From positions 1 through 35,724 of the forward strand of contig DATBJR010000062.1 in the NCBI GenBank assembly GCA_036556325.1: a stretch of DNA of 35,724 nt, given 5' to 3'. The notes beneath the pieces are model-generated. The model was not told where the DNA came from. It saw only the letters and a list, made by a program, of their open reading frames with translations, and made no database searches. This stretch comes from DASSCW01 sp036556325 (GTDB lineage: Bacteria > Chloroflexota > Limnocylindria > QHBO01). Position 1 is the first letter of the stretch. Each line of letters begins with the position of its first letter. Both the position numbers and the translations under genes were made by a program. Positions 14,460 to 22,663 of this stretch are shown here, piece after piece.

Positions 14460-16493
14460 ATGACCGTTTCAACCGGCCGCGACCTCGTCAACGCGCAGGT
14501 CGCGATCGAGTCATTCAGCCTGTCCAGCGACGGCTCGTTCATCGTCTATGCGGTTCGCCGCGTGCGGCGCGGGGAGTACGTCTCCCATCTCTACCGCGTG
14601 GCATGGTCGGGCGGCCGTTCGCAGGAGCTGACCTCCGGCCGCGTCCGCGATACCGCGCCGGTCATCGCACCGGATGGTCAGTCGGTCGCCTTCGTCCGCA
14701 CTGCGGTCGGCAAGGACCACGCGCAGGGGCAGCTGTGGATCCTGCCGCTGCGGACGGGTGGTCGCCCCTGGCAGCTGACGCGCCAGGAGCACGGCGCCGG
14801 CACCCCGCGCTGGAGCCCGGATGGCTCGCGGCTGGCGTTCCTGGGCCAGGCCGGTGAGGATCGCTTCGTCATCGGCCCTGCGCGACGGAAGCGCAGCCCG
14901 CTCGCGCGGCGCATCACGCGCACCGACTTCCGCGACGACGACTCCGGCCTGCTGTCGCGCCGAACCCACCTCTGGTCGATCGAAGTGCGCCGCGGCGCGC
15001 GGCCGACCCAGCTGACGGACGGCGACTTCGACGTCACCGAGCCGAGCTGGGCGCCGGACGGCAGCTGGCTGGCGTTCACCGCCGACATCGAGCCCGACGT
15101 GAACATCCTGCCGCGGGATCGCATCTTTCGCGTCGCCGCCCGCGGCGGAACGCACCGTCCAGTGGCCGCGCTGGCGGGGCATGCCAGTGCGCCCGCGATC
15201 TCGCCGGATGGCCGGCAGCTGGCCTTCATCGGCTCCGACATCGAGGATCCGCACGACGAGGCACTCACCGGGCTGTGGGTCAAGCCCGTGCGTGGCGGAG
15301 CGGCGCGCCGCGTCGGCGCGGACCTGGACCGCTCGATCGGCAACGGAGCCTGGGCCGACCTGGTCATGGCCGACGACGCGGTCGGTCCCGTCTGGCTGGC
15401 CGATGGCAGCCTGCTGGCCATGGTCGGCGACTCCGGCCGCAATCTGCCATACCGCTTCACCCTCGACGGCGGTTGCGAATGCCTCCTGGCACCGGACCAG
15501 GTCGTCGGCGCCGGGCTGGCGGTGGCTGGTGACCGGATCGCGGTTTCGGCGGGCCGGGGCGGGCACGCCGCCGAGCTGTTCGCGCTCGAGAGCTGGTTGC
15601 AGGCGCCGGGCAGGCTCCGGCGACTGACCACCATCGGCTCCGGCTGGCAGCGTCGCTTCGGGATCCCCGGCTGGGAGGAGCACTGGATCGACGGTCCGGG
15701 CGGTCCGATCCAGGCCTGGGTCGTGTCTCCGGCCGGCGTCGCCAACACACCGATGCCGACGATCGTCGACCTGCATGGCGGCCCCACCGGCTGCGCAGGG
15801 CCGGGCGGGACGATGGATTCGACGCTGCTCACCGGCCATGGCTATCGGGTGGTGCGACCGAACGTCCGTGGCTCGGACACGTTCGGCTCGGCCTGGATCC
15901 GCGCGCTGGGCGGTCGCTGGGGAGAGGTCGATGCGGGCGATGTCGAGGCGGTGGTGGCCGGGCTGGTCGCGAAGGGCCTGGTCGACCCGCGTCGGGTCGG
16001 AGTCATGGGTCTCAGCTACGGCGGGTTCCTGACGCAGTGGCTGGCGGGCACGAGCCGCACCTTCGGCGCGGCCGTGGCAGAGAACGGCGTCAGCAACCAG
16101 GTCTCAACCTGGGCAACCTCGTATTTCGGCATCCACTACAACCGCCGCGCGCGGCTGGGCGACCCGCTCAGCGAAGCGGGGCTCGCGCAGTTATGGCGCA
16201 CCTCGCCGCTGCGGCACGCATCGACCGTGAGCGTGCCGCTGCTCATGCTGCAGGCGGAGGAGGACCAAGTCTGCCCCACGTCCGACAACCTGCAGCTCTT
16301 CACTGCGCTCAAGGTGCTCGGGCGCGAGGTGGAGCTGATCCTCTACCCGGAGGAGCACCACGAGATGAAGAACTACGGCCGGCCGGATCGCCGCGTGGAC
16401 CGGATGGATCGCATCCTCGAGTGGTTCGACCGGCATCTGCGCGCCGGCCCGCCGGCGGGCGGCGCCAAAGTCAGGCGGGCGACTTCCGGCTGA
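14460..16493 (+). CDS. S9-family peptidase (acylaminoacyl-peptidase / dipeptidyl-peptidase type)
   Basis: Serine peptidase of 677 residues without a signal peptide, so probably cytoplasmic. Residues about 15-400 are TolB-like beta-propeller blades (repeated PDG and WSPDGS/WAPDGS turns), which gate access to small peptides. The alpha/beta-hydrolase domain follows, with DLHGGPTGC, nucleophile Ser519 in GLSYGG, Asp602 in EEDQVCP and His634 in EEHHEM. Enzymes of this class trim short or N-blocked peptides. Being divergent from a peptide importer, it could degrade imported peptides. The ATG follows a -10-like hexamer by 9 nt; a very long upstream in-frame extension is antisense to the binding-protein gene and is discarded. 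It overlaps the convergent gene by 23 nt. Confidence 0.88.
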   Translation: MTVSTGRDLVNAQVAIESFSLSSDGSFIVYAVRRVRRGEYVSHLYRVAWSGGRSQELTSGRVRDTAPVIAPDGQSVAFVRTAVGKDHAQGQLWILPLRTGGRPWQLTRQEHGAGTPRWSPDGSRLAFLGQAGEDRFVIGPARRKRSPLARRITRTDFRDDDSGLLSRRTHLWSIEVRRGARPTQLTDGDFDVTEPSWAPDGSWLAFTADIEPDVNILPRDRIFRVAARGGTHRPVAALAGHASAPAISPDGRQLAFIGSDIEDPHDEALTGLWVKPVRGGAARRVGADLDRSIGNGAWADLVMADDAVGPVWLADGSLLAMVGDSGRNLPYRFTLDGGCECLLAPDQVVGAGLAVAGDRIAVSAGRGGHAAELFALESWLQAPGRLRRLTTIGSGWQRRFGIPGWEEHWIDGPGGPIQAWVVSPAGVANTPMPTIVDLHGGPTGCAGPGGTMDSTLLTGHGYRVVRPNVRGSDTFGSAWIRALGGRWGEVDAGDVEAVVAGLVAKGLVDPRRVGVMGLSYGGFLTQWLAGTSRTFGAAVAENGVSNQVSTWATSYFGIHYNRRARLGDPLSEAGLAQLWRTSPLRHASTVSVPLLMLQAEEDQVCPTSDNLQLFTALKVLGREVELILYPEEHHEMKNYGRPDRRVDRMDRILEWFDRHLRAGPPAGGAKVRRATSG

Positions 16494-17016
16494 GGCGCTC
16501 AGCGAGCCCGCCCATGGTCAGCGCCATCCCGAGGCCGATGATGCCGATGGCGGCCACCACCCTGAACGCCTCGCCACCGATCGCGGTCGCGAACGCCAGG
16601 TAGGCGAGCACGGCACCGGCGGCCACGCCCGAGCCGATCCACTTGAACGCCGGCGCGTCGGCGATCCAGCCTGCGGCGTACATGCCCAAGCCCAGGCTGA
16701 ACGGGATGATGGTCCACAGGATGGTCCACTCGCTCCAGCGGCCGGTCAGGCTCATGTACAGCAGCATGCCGCCGATGCCCGCCAAGACCGCCCCGGGGAT
16801 CACCATCCCCGCTCGCAGCCGCCGATGCTGCCGGCCGATCGCCGCCGGCACCAGAAAGAAGAGGCTCAGCACGAGCAGGATCGCCGGCCACCATGCCCAG
16901 ATCTCGGGGCTGACGCCGAGCTCCGCGATCCATGCGCGCAGCCACTCCCCAAAGAGGATGGCGATCCCGATGGCGAGCAGGATGAGGCCGGCGATCAGCT
17001 CGATGGTGCGGCTCAC
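16471..17016 (-). CDS. Six-helix membrane protein, LiaF-like transmembrane region type
   Basis: Integral membrane protein of 181 residues with hydrophobic segments near 6-23, 42-62, 71-90, 96-115, 125-145 and 150-170. It resembles the LiaI/LiaF-like membrane regions of unknown function, but lacks the C-terminal domain of true LiaF. GTG at 17016 is chosen because TATACT lies 7 nt upstream on the minus strand, giving a leaderless message; longer in-frame extensions run into the penicillin-acylase gene on the other strand. Head-to-head with that gene and tail-to-tail with the S9 peptidase. Confidence 0.65.
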   Translation of the reverse strand: MSRTIELIAGLILLAIGIAILFGEWLRAWIAELGVSPEIWAWWPAILLVLSLFFLVPAAIGRQHRRLRAGMVIPGAVLAGIGGMLLYMSLTGRWSEWTILWTIIPFSLGLGMYAAGWIADAPAFKWIGSGVAAGAVLAYLAFATAIGGEAFRVVAAIGIIGLGMALTMGGLAERLSRKSPA

Positions 17017-17023
17017 GCGCCCG

Positions 17024-17029
17024 AGTATA
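17024..17029 (-). promoter_or_regulatory. -10 hexamer of the LiaF-like gene, leaderless type
   Basis: TATACT on the minus strand, five of six bases matching TATAAT, 7 nt before the GTG start at 17016. No clear -35 is visible. Confidence 0.5.
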
Positions 17030-17061
17030 CGGCCGCCTCTTGGCCACTCCGGCGGCGGTCC

Positions 17062-17090
17062 TTGACGGGCCTGCAGGTGGCTGCCACCGT
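17062..17090 (+). promoter_or_regulatory. Candidate promoter with palindrome before the penicillin-acylase gene
   Basis: TTGACG (17062-17067) is followed after 17 bp by CACCGT (17085-17090), 8 nt before the ATG at 17099. Between and overlapping the -10 is a perfect palindrome, GGTGGC-T-GCCACC (17076-17088), positioned where a repressor would block polymerase. The -10 is weak; promoter and operator are both inferred. Confidence 0.35.
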
Positions 17091-17098
17091 GCCGAACC

Positions 17099-19405
17099 AT
17101 GCGGCTGGTGGTGCGGCTCCTGGGCAGGCGGCTGCCGCCGACGTCCGGCACGCTCCGGCTCCCAGGCCCCGCAGCACCGATCCGGATTCGCCGCGACCGG
17201 TGGGGCATCCCGCACGTCCTCGCCGAGTCCGCCACCGACGCCTGGTTCGCGCTGGGCTTCTGCCATGCCCAGGACCGCGCCTTCCAGCTCGAGACGCTAG
17301 TGCGGGTCGGGCGCGGAACGCTGTCGGCGCTGGTTGGCGCCGGCGGGCTGCCGGCCGATCGCCTGTCCAAACGCCTGGGCTTCCGTCGCGTGGCCGATGC
17401 GCAGCTGCCGCTGCTGGACGCCGACGTGCGGGCCGCGGTTGACGCCTACGTCGCCGGCGTCAACGGCGGGCTGACGCGCGGCCTCCCTCGCCGGCCACAC
17501 GAGTTCGTCCTGCTCCGGGCTCGTCCCACGCCGTGGGAGGCACCCGATGTCCTGGCCTTCGCCGCCCTCCAGTCGTTCGCGCTGGGCGCCAACTGGGACG
17601 CGGAGCTGGCGCGGCTGAAGATCCTCTCCCTCGATGGGCCGGAGGCGCTCGGGAGCCTGGACCCAGCCTATCCGGCCTCGCATCCGGTCAGCGTGCCCGT
17701 GGCCGCCGCGGCCGGACCGCCGCTCGACCGCCTAGCCGAGGACGTGGCCATCTTCGCCTCCGCGGCTCCCTCCCGCGGCGGGTCGAATAACTGGGCGATC
17801 GCCGGCTCGCGTACGGCGTCCGGTGTGCCGCTGCTCGCCAACGACCCGCACCTGGCTCCGCGCCTGCCGGCGCCGTGGTATCTCGCCCACCTCCGCTGCC
17901 CTGACTGGGAGCTGGCCGGTGCCTCGTTCGTGGGCGCCCCGGCGCTGCCGATCGCCCACAACGGCCACGCGGCGTGGGGCATCACCGCCGGCCTCACCGA
18001 CCAGGCGGACCTGTTCATCGAGGAGATCGGCGACGACGGAGTCAGCGTTCGCGAAGCCGATGGCCACGTCGCCTGCGAGGTTCGCGAGGAGCGGATCGAG
18101 GTCCGCGGTGCCGATGCCGTCACGGAGCGCGTGCTGGTCACCCCGCGCGGGCCGATCATCAGTCCCATCCTGGATGGGGCGCCTGCCGCGCTCTCGCTCT
18201 CGGCCGTGTGGCTGCGGCCGCAGCCGATCCGCGGTTTTCTGGGGTGCGTTGCGGCGAGATCGTTCGAGGAGTTTCGAGCCTCCTTCGCCCAGTGGCCCGG
18301 CCCCGCGCTGAACGTGGTCTACGCGGATCGCGATGGGCACATCGGCTACCAGCTGGTGGGCCAGCTGCCGCGCCGGCGGCTCGGCAACGGCATGCTGCCG
18401 CTCCCCGGCTGGCTGCCGGGGGTCGGCTGGGAAGACGAACTGGTGCCGTTCGCCGACATGCCCTTCGTCCTCGATCCACCCCAGGGGCTCGTGGCCAGCG
18501 CCAACAACCGCCCGGCCGCCGATGGCAGCGGCCCGTTCCTGGGCGCGGACTGGATGGACGGCTACCGCCAGGCACGCATCCTCGAGGCCCTGCAGGCGCG
18601 GGACGACTGGGACGTCGCCGCCGCCGCCGCCCTGCAGATGGACGTCGTCAGCCTGCCCTGGCGCCGCGTCCGCGATCGGCTCCTGGCGCTGGAAGCGCCC
18701 GATCCAGATGCCGCCCTGGCCCTGGAGCTCTTGCGTGACTGGGACGGCCGCATCGGCGCCGATTCCGCCGCAGCCTCGGTCTGGGAGCTCTGGCTGTCGG
18801 CGATGGCCGAAGCGATTGCGCGGCCCATCGCGCCGAACTCATGGCAATTCGCGCTTGGAGCGGGCTTCGGCGACGTCGTGCCGCTGACGATCTTCCACGC
18901 TGGCTCTGCCGCCCAGGTGGTGGAGCGCTTCATGCGCGATGGCCACGACTGGGATACCGATGCCGGGTTCGCCCTGGGTGAAGCCATCGGGCGTTTGCGC
19001 GATGACCTGGGCGGCCATGATCCAGCGGACTGGGCCTGGGGCCGGCTGCGCATGCTGACCCTCCGGCACCCGGTGGGCGGACACCCGCTCCTGGCCGGCG
19101 CCTTCAACCTCGGCCCGGTGCCGATGGGCGGCGACGCCACCACGCCCATGCAGGCGGCCACCGGGCCGCTGCATCCCGTCGACAACCCCGGCTACCTGGC
19201 CAACACTCGAGCGGTCATTGACCTCGCCGAGCCCGACAGAAGCCGGTTCGTCCTCGCCGGTGGCCAATCCGGCAATCCCCTCTCGCGGAACTACGGGGAT
19301 CTGTTCGAGCTCTGGCAGCGCGGCCAGGGTGTGCCAATCGCCTGGTCCGCTGATGCCGTCGCAGCAGCCACCCGGGCCACACTGACGCTGATAACCGACC
19401 GGTAA
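17099..19405 (+). CDS. Penicillin acylase family amidase (Ntn hydrolase)
   Basis: N-terminal-nucleophile hydrolase of 768 residues, usual length for the family, which is made as a proenzyme and cleaves itself into alpha and beta chains. The alpha part contains RDRWGIPHV and CHAQDRAFQLE (about 32-65). RGGSNNWAIAGS gives the cleavage point and the catalytic Ser229, and LANDPHL follows. SANNRPA and the late NPGYLANTRAV/GGQSGNPLS region complete the beta chain. Family members hydrolyse amide bonds of beta-lactams, acyl-homoserine lactones or N-acyl amino acids; the actual substrate cannot be read here. No signal peptide is evident, which is unusual because many relatives are exported. The ATG start is supported by a TTGACG-type promoter. 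Confidence 0.9.
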   Translation: MRLVVRLLGRRLPPTSGTLRLPGPAAPIRIRRDRWGIPHVLAESATDAWFALGFCHAQDRAFQLETLVRVGRGTLSALVGAGGLPADRLSKRLGFRRVADAQLPLLDADVRAAVDAYVAGVNGGLTRGLPRRPHEFVLLRARPTPWEAPDVLAFAALQSFALGANWDAELARLKILSLDGPEALGSLDPAYPASHPVSVPVAAAAGPPLDRLAEDVAIFASAAPSRGGSNNWAIAGSRTASGVPLLANDPHLAPRLPAPWYLAHLRCPDWELAGASFVGAPALPIAHNGHAAWGITAGLTDQADLFIEEIGDDGVSVREADGHVACEVREERIEVRGADAVTERVLVTPRGPIISPILDGAPAALSLSAVWLRPQPIRGFLGCVAARSFEEFRASFAQWPGPALNVVYADRDGHIGYQLVGQLPRRRLGNGMLPLPGWLPGVGWEDELVPFADMPFVLDPPQGLVASANNRPAADGSGPFLGADWMDGYRQARILEALQARDDWDVAAAAALQMDVVSLPWRRVRDRLLALEAPDPDAALALELLRDWDGRIGADSAAASVWELWLSAMAEAIARPIAPNSWQFALGAGFGDVVPLTIFHAGSAAQVVERFMRDGHDWDTDAGFALGEAIGRLRDDLGGHDPADWAWGRLRMLTLRHPVGGHPLLAGAFNLGPVPMGGDATTPMQAATGPLHPVDNPGYLANTRAVIDLAEPDRSRFVLAGGQSGNPLSRNYGDLFELWQRGQGVPIAWSADAVAAATRATLTLITDR

Positions 19406-19624
19406 GCGGCAGACCACCGCGCATCCGTAGCATCAGCACATGGACGACGCGGCGCTGGGTGGCCGCCATTCGTGCGGTCCGTCATCGGCGTGGGTGGCGT
19501 CGACGCCGGAAACCGGCTAACGCCAACGAGGCGGACATATGGCGACTCGCGAAGCCGGCGACACGGGTAACGCCAATACCGTTGGCAAATGGCAAGACTG
19601 CCGAACCAGCGGCGGCGGCCCGGG
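19406..19624 (+). other. Convergent intergenic gap with short repeats
   Basis: A 219-bp gap between two converging genes, with no convincing gene or terminator. TAACGCCAA occurs at 19518-19526 and 19568-19576, exactly 50 bp apart, and the second copy begins a short dyad GCCAA-TACCG-TTGGC (19572-19586). A 47-codon frame starting at 19539 has a GAGG upstream, but its sequence is not protein-like. Confidence 0.3.
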
Positions 19625-20821
19625 CTACATCTCGCCTTCGTACGCGGGCTGGGGCATCCGCAGGTCGCGGTCCCTGCGGTAGCCGAGCAGATAGTCGGCC
19701 TGCATCAGGGTGTGGATCTGCGAGGTTCCCTCGTAGATCACCGAGCCCTTGGAGTTGCGCAGGTAGCGCTCCACCGGATATTCGTTGGAATAGCCGTATG
19801 CACCGTGGATCTGGATCGCGTCCATGGCCGACTGCACCGCGTGGTCGGTGGCGAACCACTTGGCCAGCGATGTCTCGCGGGTGTTGCGCTCGCCTCGGTT
19901 CTTCTTCCAGCCGGCCTTGAAGACGAGCAGCCGCCCGGCCTCGACGCCCTGGTACATCCGCGCCAGCATCTGCTTCACGAGCTGGTGCTCGCCGATCTCC
20001 ACCCCGAAGGCCTTGCGCTCGTGCGCGTACTTGACCGATGCATCGAGGCAAGCCTGCGCCAGGCCGACCGAGCCGGCGGCGACGGTGTACCGGCCCTGGT
20101 CGATGGCGCTCATGGCGATCGTGAAGCCTTCACCTTCCTCACCGACCCGGTTGGCGGCCGGCACCTCGCAGTCGTTGAAGTAGAGGATCCCGGTGTTGCC
20201 GGCACGCACGCCGAGCTTCCCGTGCAGCGAATCGGAGGAGAAGCCGGGGAAGGAGCGCTCGACGATGAAGGCGGTGATGCCCCTGTGGCCCTTGCTCTTG
20301 TCGACCGTGGCGAAGACCAGGAAGTTGTCAGCGGTATCGGCCAGGCTGATCCAGATCTTCGAGCCGTTCAGCACGTAGCGGTCTCCGTCGCGGCGCGCGG
20401 TGGTCGACAGGTTGGCAGCGTCCGAGCCGACACCCGGCTCCGTCAACCCGAACGTCGCCAGCTTCTCGCCCCGCGCCTGCGGGATGAGGTAGCGCTCCTT
20501 CTGGTCCTCGTTGCCCCACTGGAGGAGCGTCAGCGAGTTGAGGCCGGTGTGGACCGACAGGATCACGCGGAACGCGGTATCGGCCCGCTCCATCTCCTCG
20601 CACAGCAGCGCGAAGGCGATGTAGTCGAAGCCGGCACCGCCGTACTGCTCGGGAATCGGCAGGCCCAGAAAGCCCTCCGCCCCCATCTTCTCGTAGAGGG
20701 AGCGGTCGTAGGTGGCGGACGCATCCAGCTCGTGGATGCGCGGCAGGATCTCGCGCTCGGCGAAGGCCCGCGCGGTGCGCTGCAGCTCGCGCTGCGCATC
20801 GGTCAGGGAGAAATCGATCAT
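19625..20821 (-). CDS. Acyl-CoA dehydrogenase
   Basis: FAD-dependent acyl-CoA dehydrogenase of 398 residues, standard length. It oxidises an acyl-CoA to the 2-enoyl-CoA and passes electrons to ETF. FGLTEPGVGSD (124-134) and KIWISLA are the two family signatures for flavin and substrate contact; QIHGAYGYSNEYPVER and IYEGTSQIH follow, with Glu364 as the expected catalytic base as in short-chain and butyryl-type enzymes. Arg85 in the AFRVILS segment lies near the position of the glutaryl-CoA dehydrogenase Arg, so glutaryl-CoA-like substrates are not excluded. Start ATG is supported by GGAG just upstream and a TACAAT -10. Chain-length specificity is unknown. Confidence 0.92.
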   Translation of the reverse strand: MIDFSLTDAQRELQRTARAFAEREILPRIHELDASATYDRSLYEKMGAEGFLGLPIPEQYGGAGFDYIAFALLCEEMERADTAFRVILSVHTGLNSLTLLQWGNEDQKERYLIPQARGEKLATFGLTEPGVGSDAANLSTTARRDGDRYVLNGSKIWISLADTADNFLVFATVDKSKGHRGITAFIVERSFPGFSSDSLHGKLGVRAGNTGILYFNDCEVPAANRVGEEGEGFTIAMSAIDQGRYTVAAGSVGLAQACLDASVKYAHERKAFGVEIGEHQLVKQMLARMYQGVEAGRLLVFKAGWKKNRGERNTRETSLAKWFATDHAVQSAMDAIQIHGAYGYSNEYPVERYLRNSKGSVIYEGTSQIHTLMQADYLLGYRRDRDLRMPQPAYEGEM

Positions 20822-20851
20822 GCAAGCTCCGAAGGGAGGCGGGGACGCCGA

Positions 20852-20857
20852 ATTGTA
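20852..20857 (-). promoter_or_regulatory. -10 hexamer of the acyl-CoA dehydrogenase gene
   Basis: TACAAT on the minus strand, about 30 nt before the ATG at 20821, leaving a short leader with a GGAG ribosome-binding site. No clear -35. Confidence 0.4.
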
Positions 20858-20919
20858 CCGATGGCGTGGCCGCGCCGGCGCCGCGCGCCCAATTCCGACC
20901 GGCGCGCCGGTAGTTCGGA

Positions 20920-20948
20920 TTGCATGACTCGGGACGTCAGGCTAGCCT
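20920..20948 (+). promoter_or_regulatory. Sigma-70-type promoter of the FTR1 iron permease gene
   Basis: TTGCAT (20920-20925) and TAGCCT (20943-20948) are separated by 17 bp. The predicted transcript has a leader of about 35 nt containing AGGAGA before the TTG start. The -10 lies inside the DtxR/IdeR-like palindrome. Confidence 0.55.
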
Positions 20949-20955
20949 AAGCCAC
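20937..20955 (+). promoter_or_regulatory. DtxR/IdeR-like iron box overlapping the FTR1 -10 element
   Basis: The 19-bp site TCAGGCTAGCCTAAGCCAC matches 14 of 19 positions of the DtxR/IdeR consensus (TTAGGTTAGCCTAACCTAA). Its centre, AGGCTAGCCT (20939-20948), is a perfect palindrome. Covering the -10 of an iron-uptake gene is the classic position for Fe(II)-dependent repression. The site is seen directly; the regulator is inferred and not encoded here. Confidence 0.6.
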
Positions 20956-20990
20956 CCGGGCCACTACTCCCCCGTCGACAGGAGATCGCG

Positions 20991-21884
20991 TTGGACATCG
21001 GCTTTCTGACCACTGGCCTGCTGACCGGGCTCCGCGAGGGAGTCGAGGCAGCCCTCATCGTCAGCATCGTGCTCGCCTACCTGGCCAAGACCGGCAGCCA
21101 ACGCTATTTCGGACGCATCTGGGCGGGCACCGGCGCGGCCATCGTGCTGAGCGCGGCTGCCGGCGTCGTGCTGTGGGTCACCGTCCGTGAGCTGCATGCC
21201 CCAACGGAGCAGGTGTTCGAGGGGTTGACCATGCTCCTCGCCGCAGGTGTGGTGACCTGGATGCTCTTCTGGATGCGCCGCACCTCGGCAAACATCAAGG
21301 GGACGCTGCATGCCGGGGTCGATCGCGCGCTGACCGAGGGCGGCGCCTGGGCGCTGTCGGCGCTCGCCTTCACCGCGGTCATCCGCGAGGGCATCGAGAC
21401 CTCCCTCTTCCTGCTGGCCCAGGCCACGGCCGCCAGCCAGGCCGATGACGCGGCACCCAGCACGCTGGTCGGCGCGCTCGTCGGGCTGCTGCTGGCCGCG
21501 GCGCTCGGCTATGGCTTCTATCGGGGGGCGCGGATCATCAACCTGCAGCGCTTCTTCCGCTGGACCGGCGTGGCGCTCATCTTCATCGCGGCCGGCCTGC
21601 TCAGCCACGCGGTCCACGAGTTCGTCGAGATCGGCGTCATCGGCTTCGGCACGGGTACCGCCTACGACATCAGCGCCGTGCTGCCCCACGAGGGCTCGAC
21701 CAGTGTGCTGGGCATCATCGGGCAGCTGCTGCGCGCCCTGTTCGGCTACAGCGCCGATCCGGAATGGGTCACCCTGGCCACCTGGCTTGCCTACGTCGTG
21801 CTGGTGCTCGGCCTCTACCTGCGCCCGGTGAAGCCGGCGCAGCCGGAGCCGATCACCGGCAGCCAGCCGGCCATCGGCGCCTAG
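20991..21884 (+). CDS. FTR1-family high-affinity iron permease
   Basis: Membrane iron permease of 297 residues with about seven transmembrane segments. The two family-defining REGxE motifs are present: REGVE (15-19) in the first helix and REGIE (132-136) in the fourth. In this family the Glu residues handle Fe(III) during uptake. It starts at TTG with AGGAGA 5 nt upstream. The bacterial EfeO/EfeB or ferroxidase partner is not adjacent, so the oxidase must be elsewhere or this permease works without one. Expression is probably repressed by iron through the box at 20937-20955. Confidence 0.92.
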   Translation: MDIGFLTTGLLTGLREGVEAALIVSIVLAYLAKTGSQRYFGRIWAGTGAAIVLSAAAGVVLWVTVRELHAPTEQVFEGLTMLLAAGVVTWMLFWMRRTSANIKGTLHAGVDRALTEGGAWALSALAFTAVIREGIETSLFLLAQATAASQADDAAPSTLVGALVGLLLAAALGYGFYRGARIINLQRFFRWTGVALIFIAAGLLSHAVHEFVEIGVIGFGTGTAYDISAVLPHEGSTSVLGIIGQLLRALFGYSADPEWVTLATWLAYVVLVLGLYLRPVKPAQPEPITGSQPAIGA

Positions 21885-21894
21885 GGCTGCGCGC

Positions 21895-22659
21895 TCAGGC
21901 GGCCGGCGCGTCCATGAACTCGAGCATGCGGCGCCAGGCGTCAGCCGAGGCATCCGCGAACTCCGCCTGGTGGCGGTCGAAGAACGAATGGGGCGCGCCC
22001 GGGTAGACGACGCTTTCGTGCTCCACTCCGGCGGCGCGCAGCGCGCTCACGAACCGCTCCACCACATGCGGCGTGATGCCCCGGTCGGCGCCGCCCCACA
22101 GGGCGAGCACGGGGGCGCGGAAGCGGCCGGCGACGTCCGCGGGCGCCGGCAGGTCACGCTTCTCGCCGACTGGCCACCCGTAGAAGCCGATGACCCCGTC
22201 CACGTCGGGACCGTCCACGGCCTGCAGGAAGCTCAGCCGGCCGCCGAAGCAGAAGCCCACGGTATAGACCCGCTCCGCTGCGCCGCCCTCGGCGCGGCGG
22301 AGGTAGGCCGCGGCGGCCGCCACGTCCGCGTTGAGCGTGACGTACCGGGTCTGGTCGACGTGGGCGGGGTACTCGAAGCCCTCTGGCCGACGCCCGGTCC
22401 CCGCCGTGCGGCTGAAATAGTCGATGGCGACGGCGTGGACCCCGGCCTCGGCGAAGCGCAGGGCGAGCTCCTCGAAGAAGGGGTGCAGCCCCCGCACGTC
22501 CGGCAGCACCACGATCCCCGGGCCGCCCGCGTGCGCCGCCCGCGCCGCGTAGGCCGCCAGCGACGCGCCGTCACTGGCGGCCAGCGTCAGCTCGCGCGCA
22601 TCGGCCGCGGCGCCGCGGATGGGTGGCAGGGGCGGGCGAGCGTCATCGTCGTAGCACAT
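21895..22659 (-). CDS. Dienelactone hydrolase family protein
   Basis: Alpha/beta hydrolase of 254 residues. The nucleophile is Cys137 in GFCFGG, the DLH hallmark, with Asp192 (GGADRG) and His224 (GAPHSFFDR) completing the triad. The PDVRGLHPFFEEL segment is also typical. Family members hydrolyse dienelactones in chlorocatechol breakdown or, more often, uncharacterised esters and lactones; no aromatic-degradation gene is nearby. A -10 hexamer lies 6 nt before the ATG, and the gene starts 4 nt after the rhomboid stop, so it may be read both from its own leaderless promoter and from the rhomboid transcript. Confidence 0.9.
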   Translation of the reverse strand: MCYDDDARPPLPPIRGAAADARELTLAASDGASLAAYAARAAHAGGPGIVVLPDVRGLHPFFEELALRFAEAGVHAVAIDYFSRTAGTGRRPEGFEYPAHVDQTRYVTLNADVAAAAAYLRRAEGGAAERVYTVGFCFGGRLSFLQAVDGPDVDGVIGFYGWPVGEKRDLPAPADVAGRFRAPVLALWGGADRGITPHVVERFVSALRAAGVEHESVVYPGAPHSFFDRHQAEFADASADAWRRMLEFMDAPAA

Positions 22660-22663
22660 CGGC

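Noticed and set aside
19539..19682. 47-codon frame with GAGG upstream in the convergent gap
   Set aside because: It overlaps the 3' end of the acyl-CoA dehydrogenase gene and has no hydrophobic or domain-like pattern. The start signal alone is not enough.
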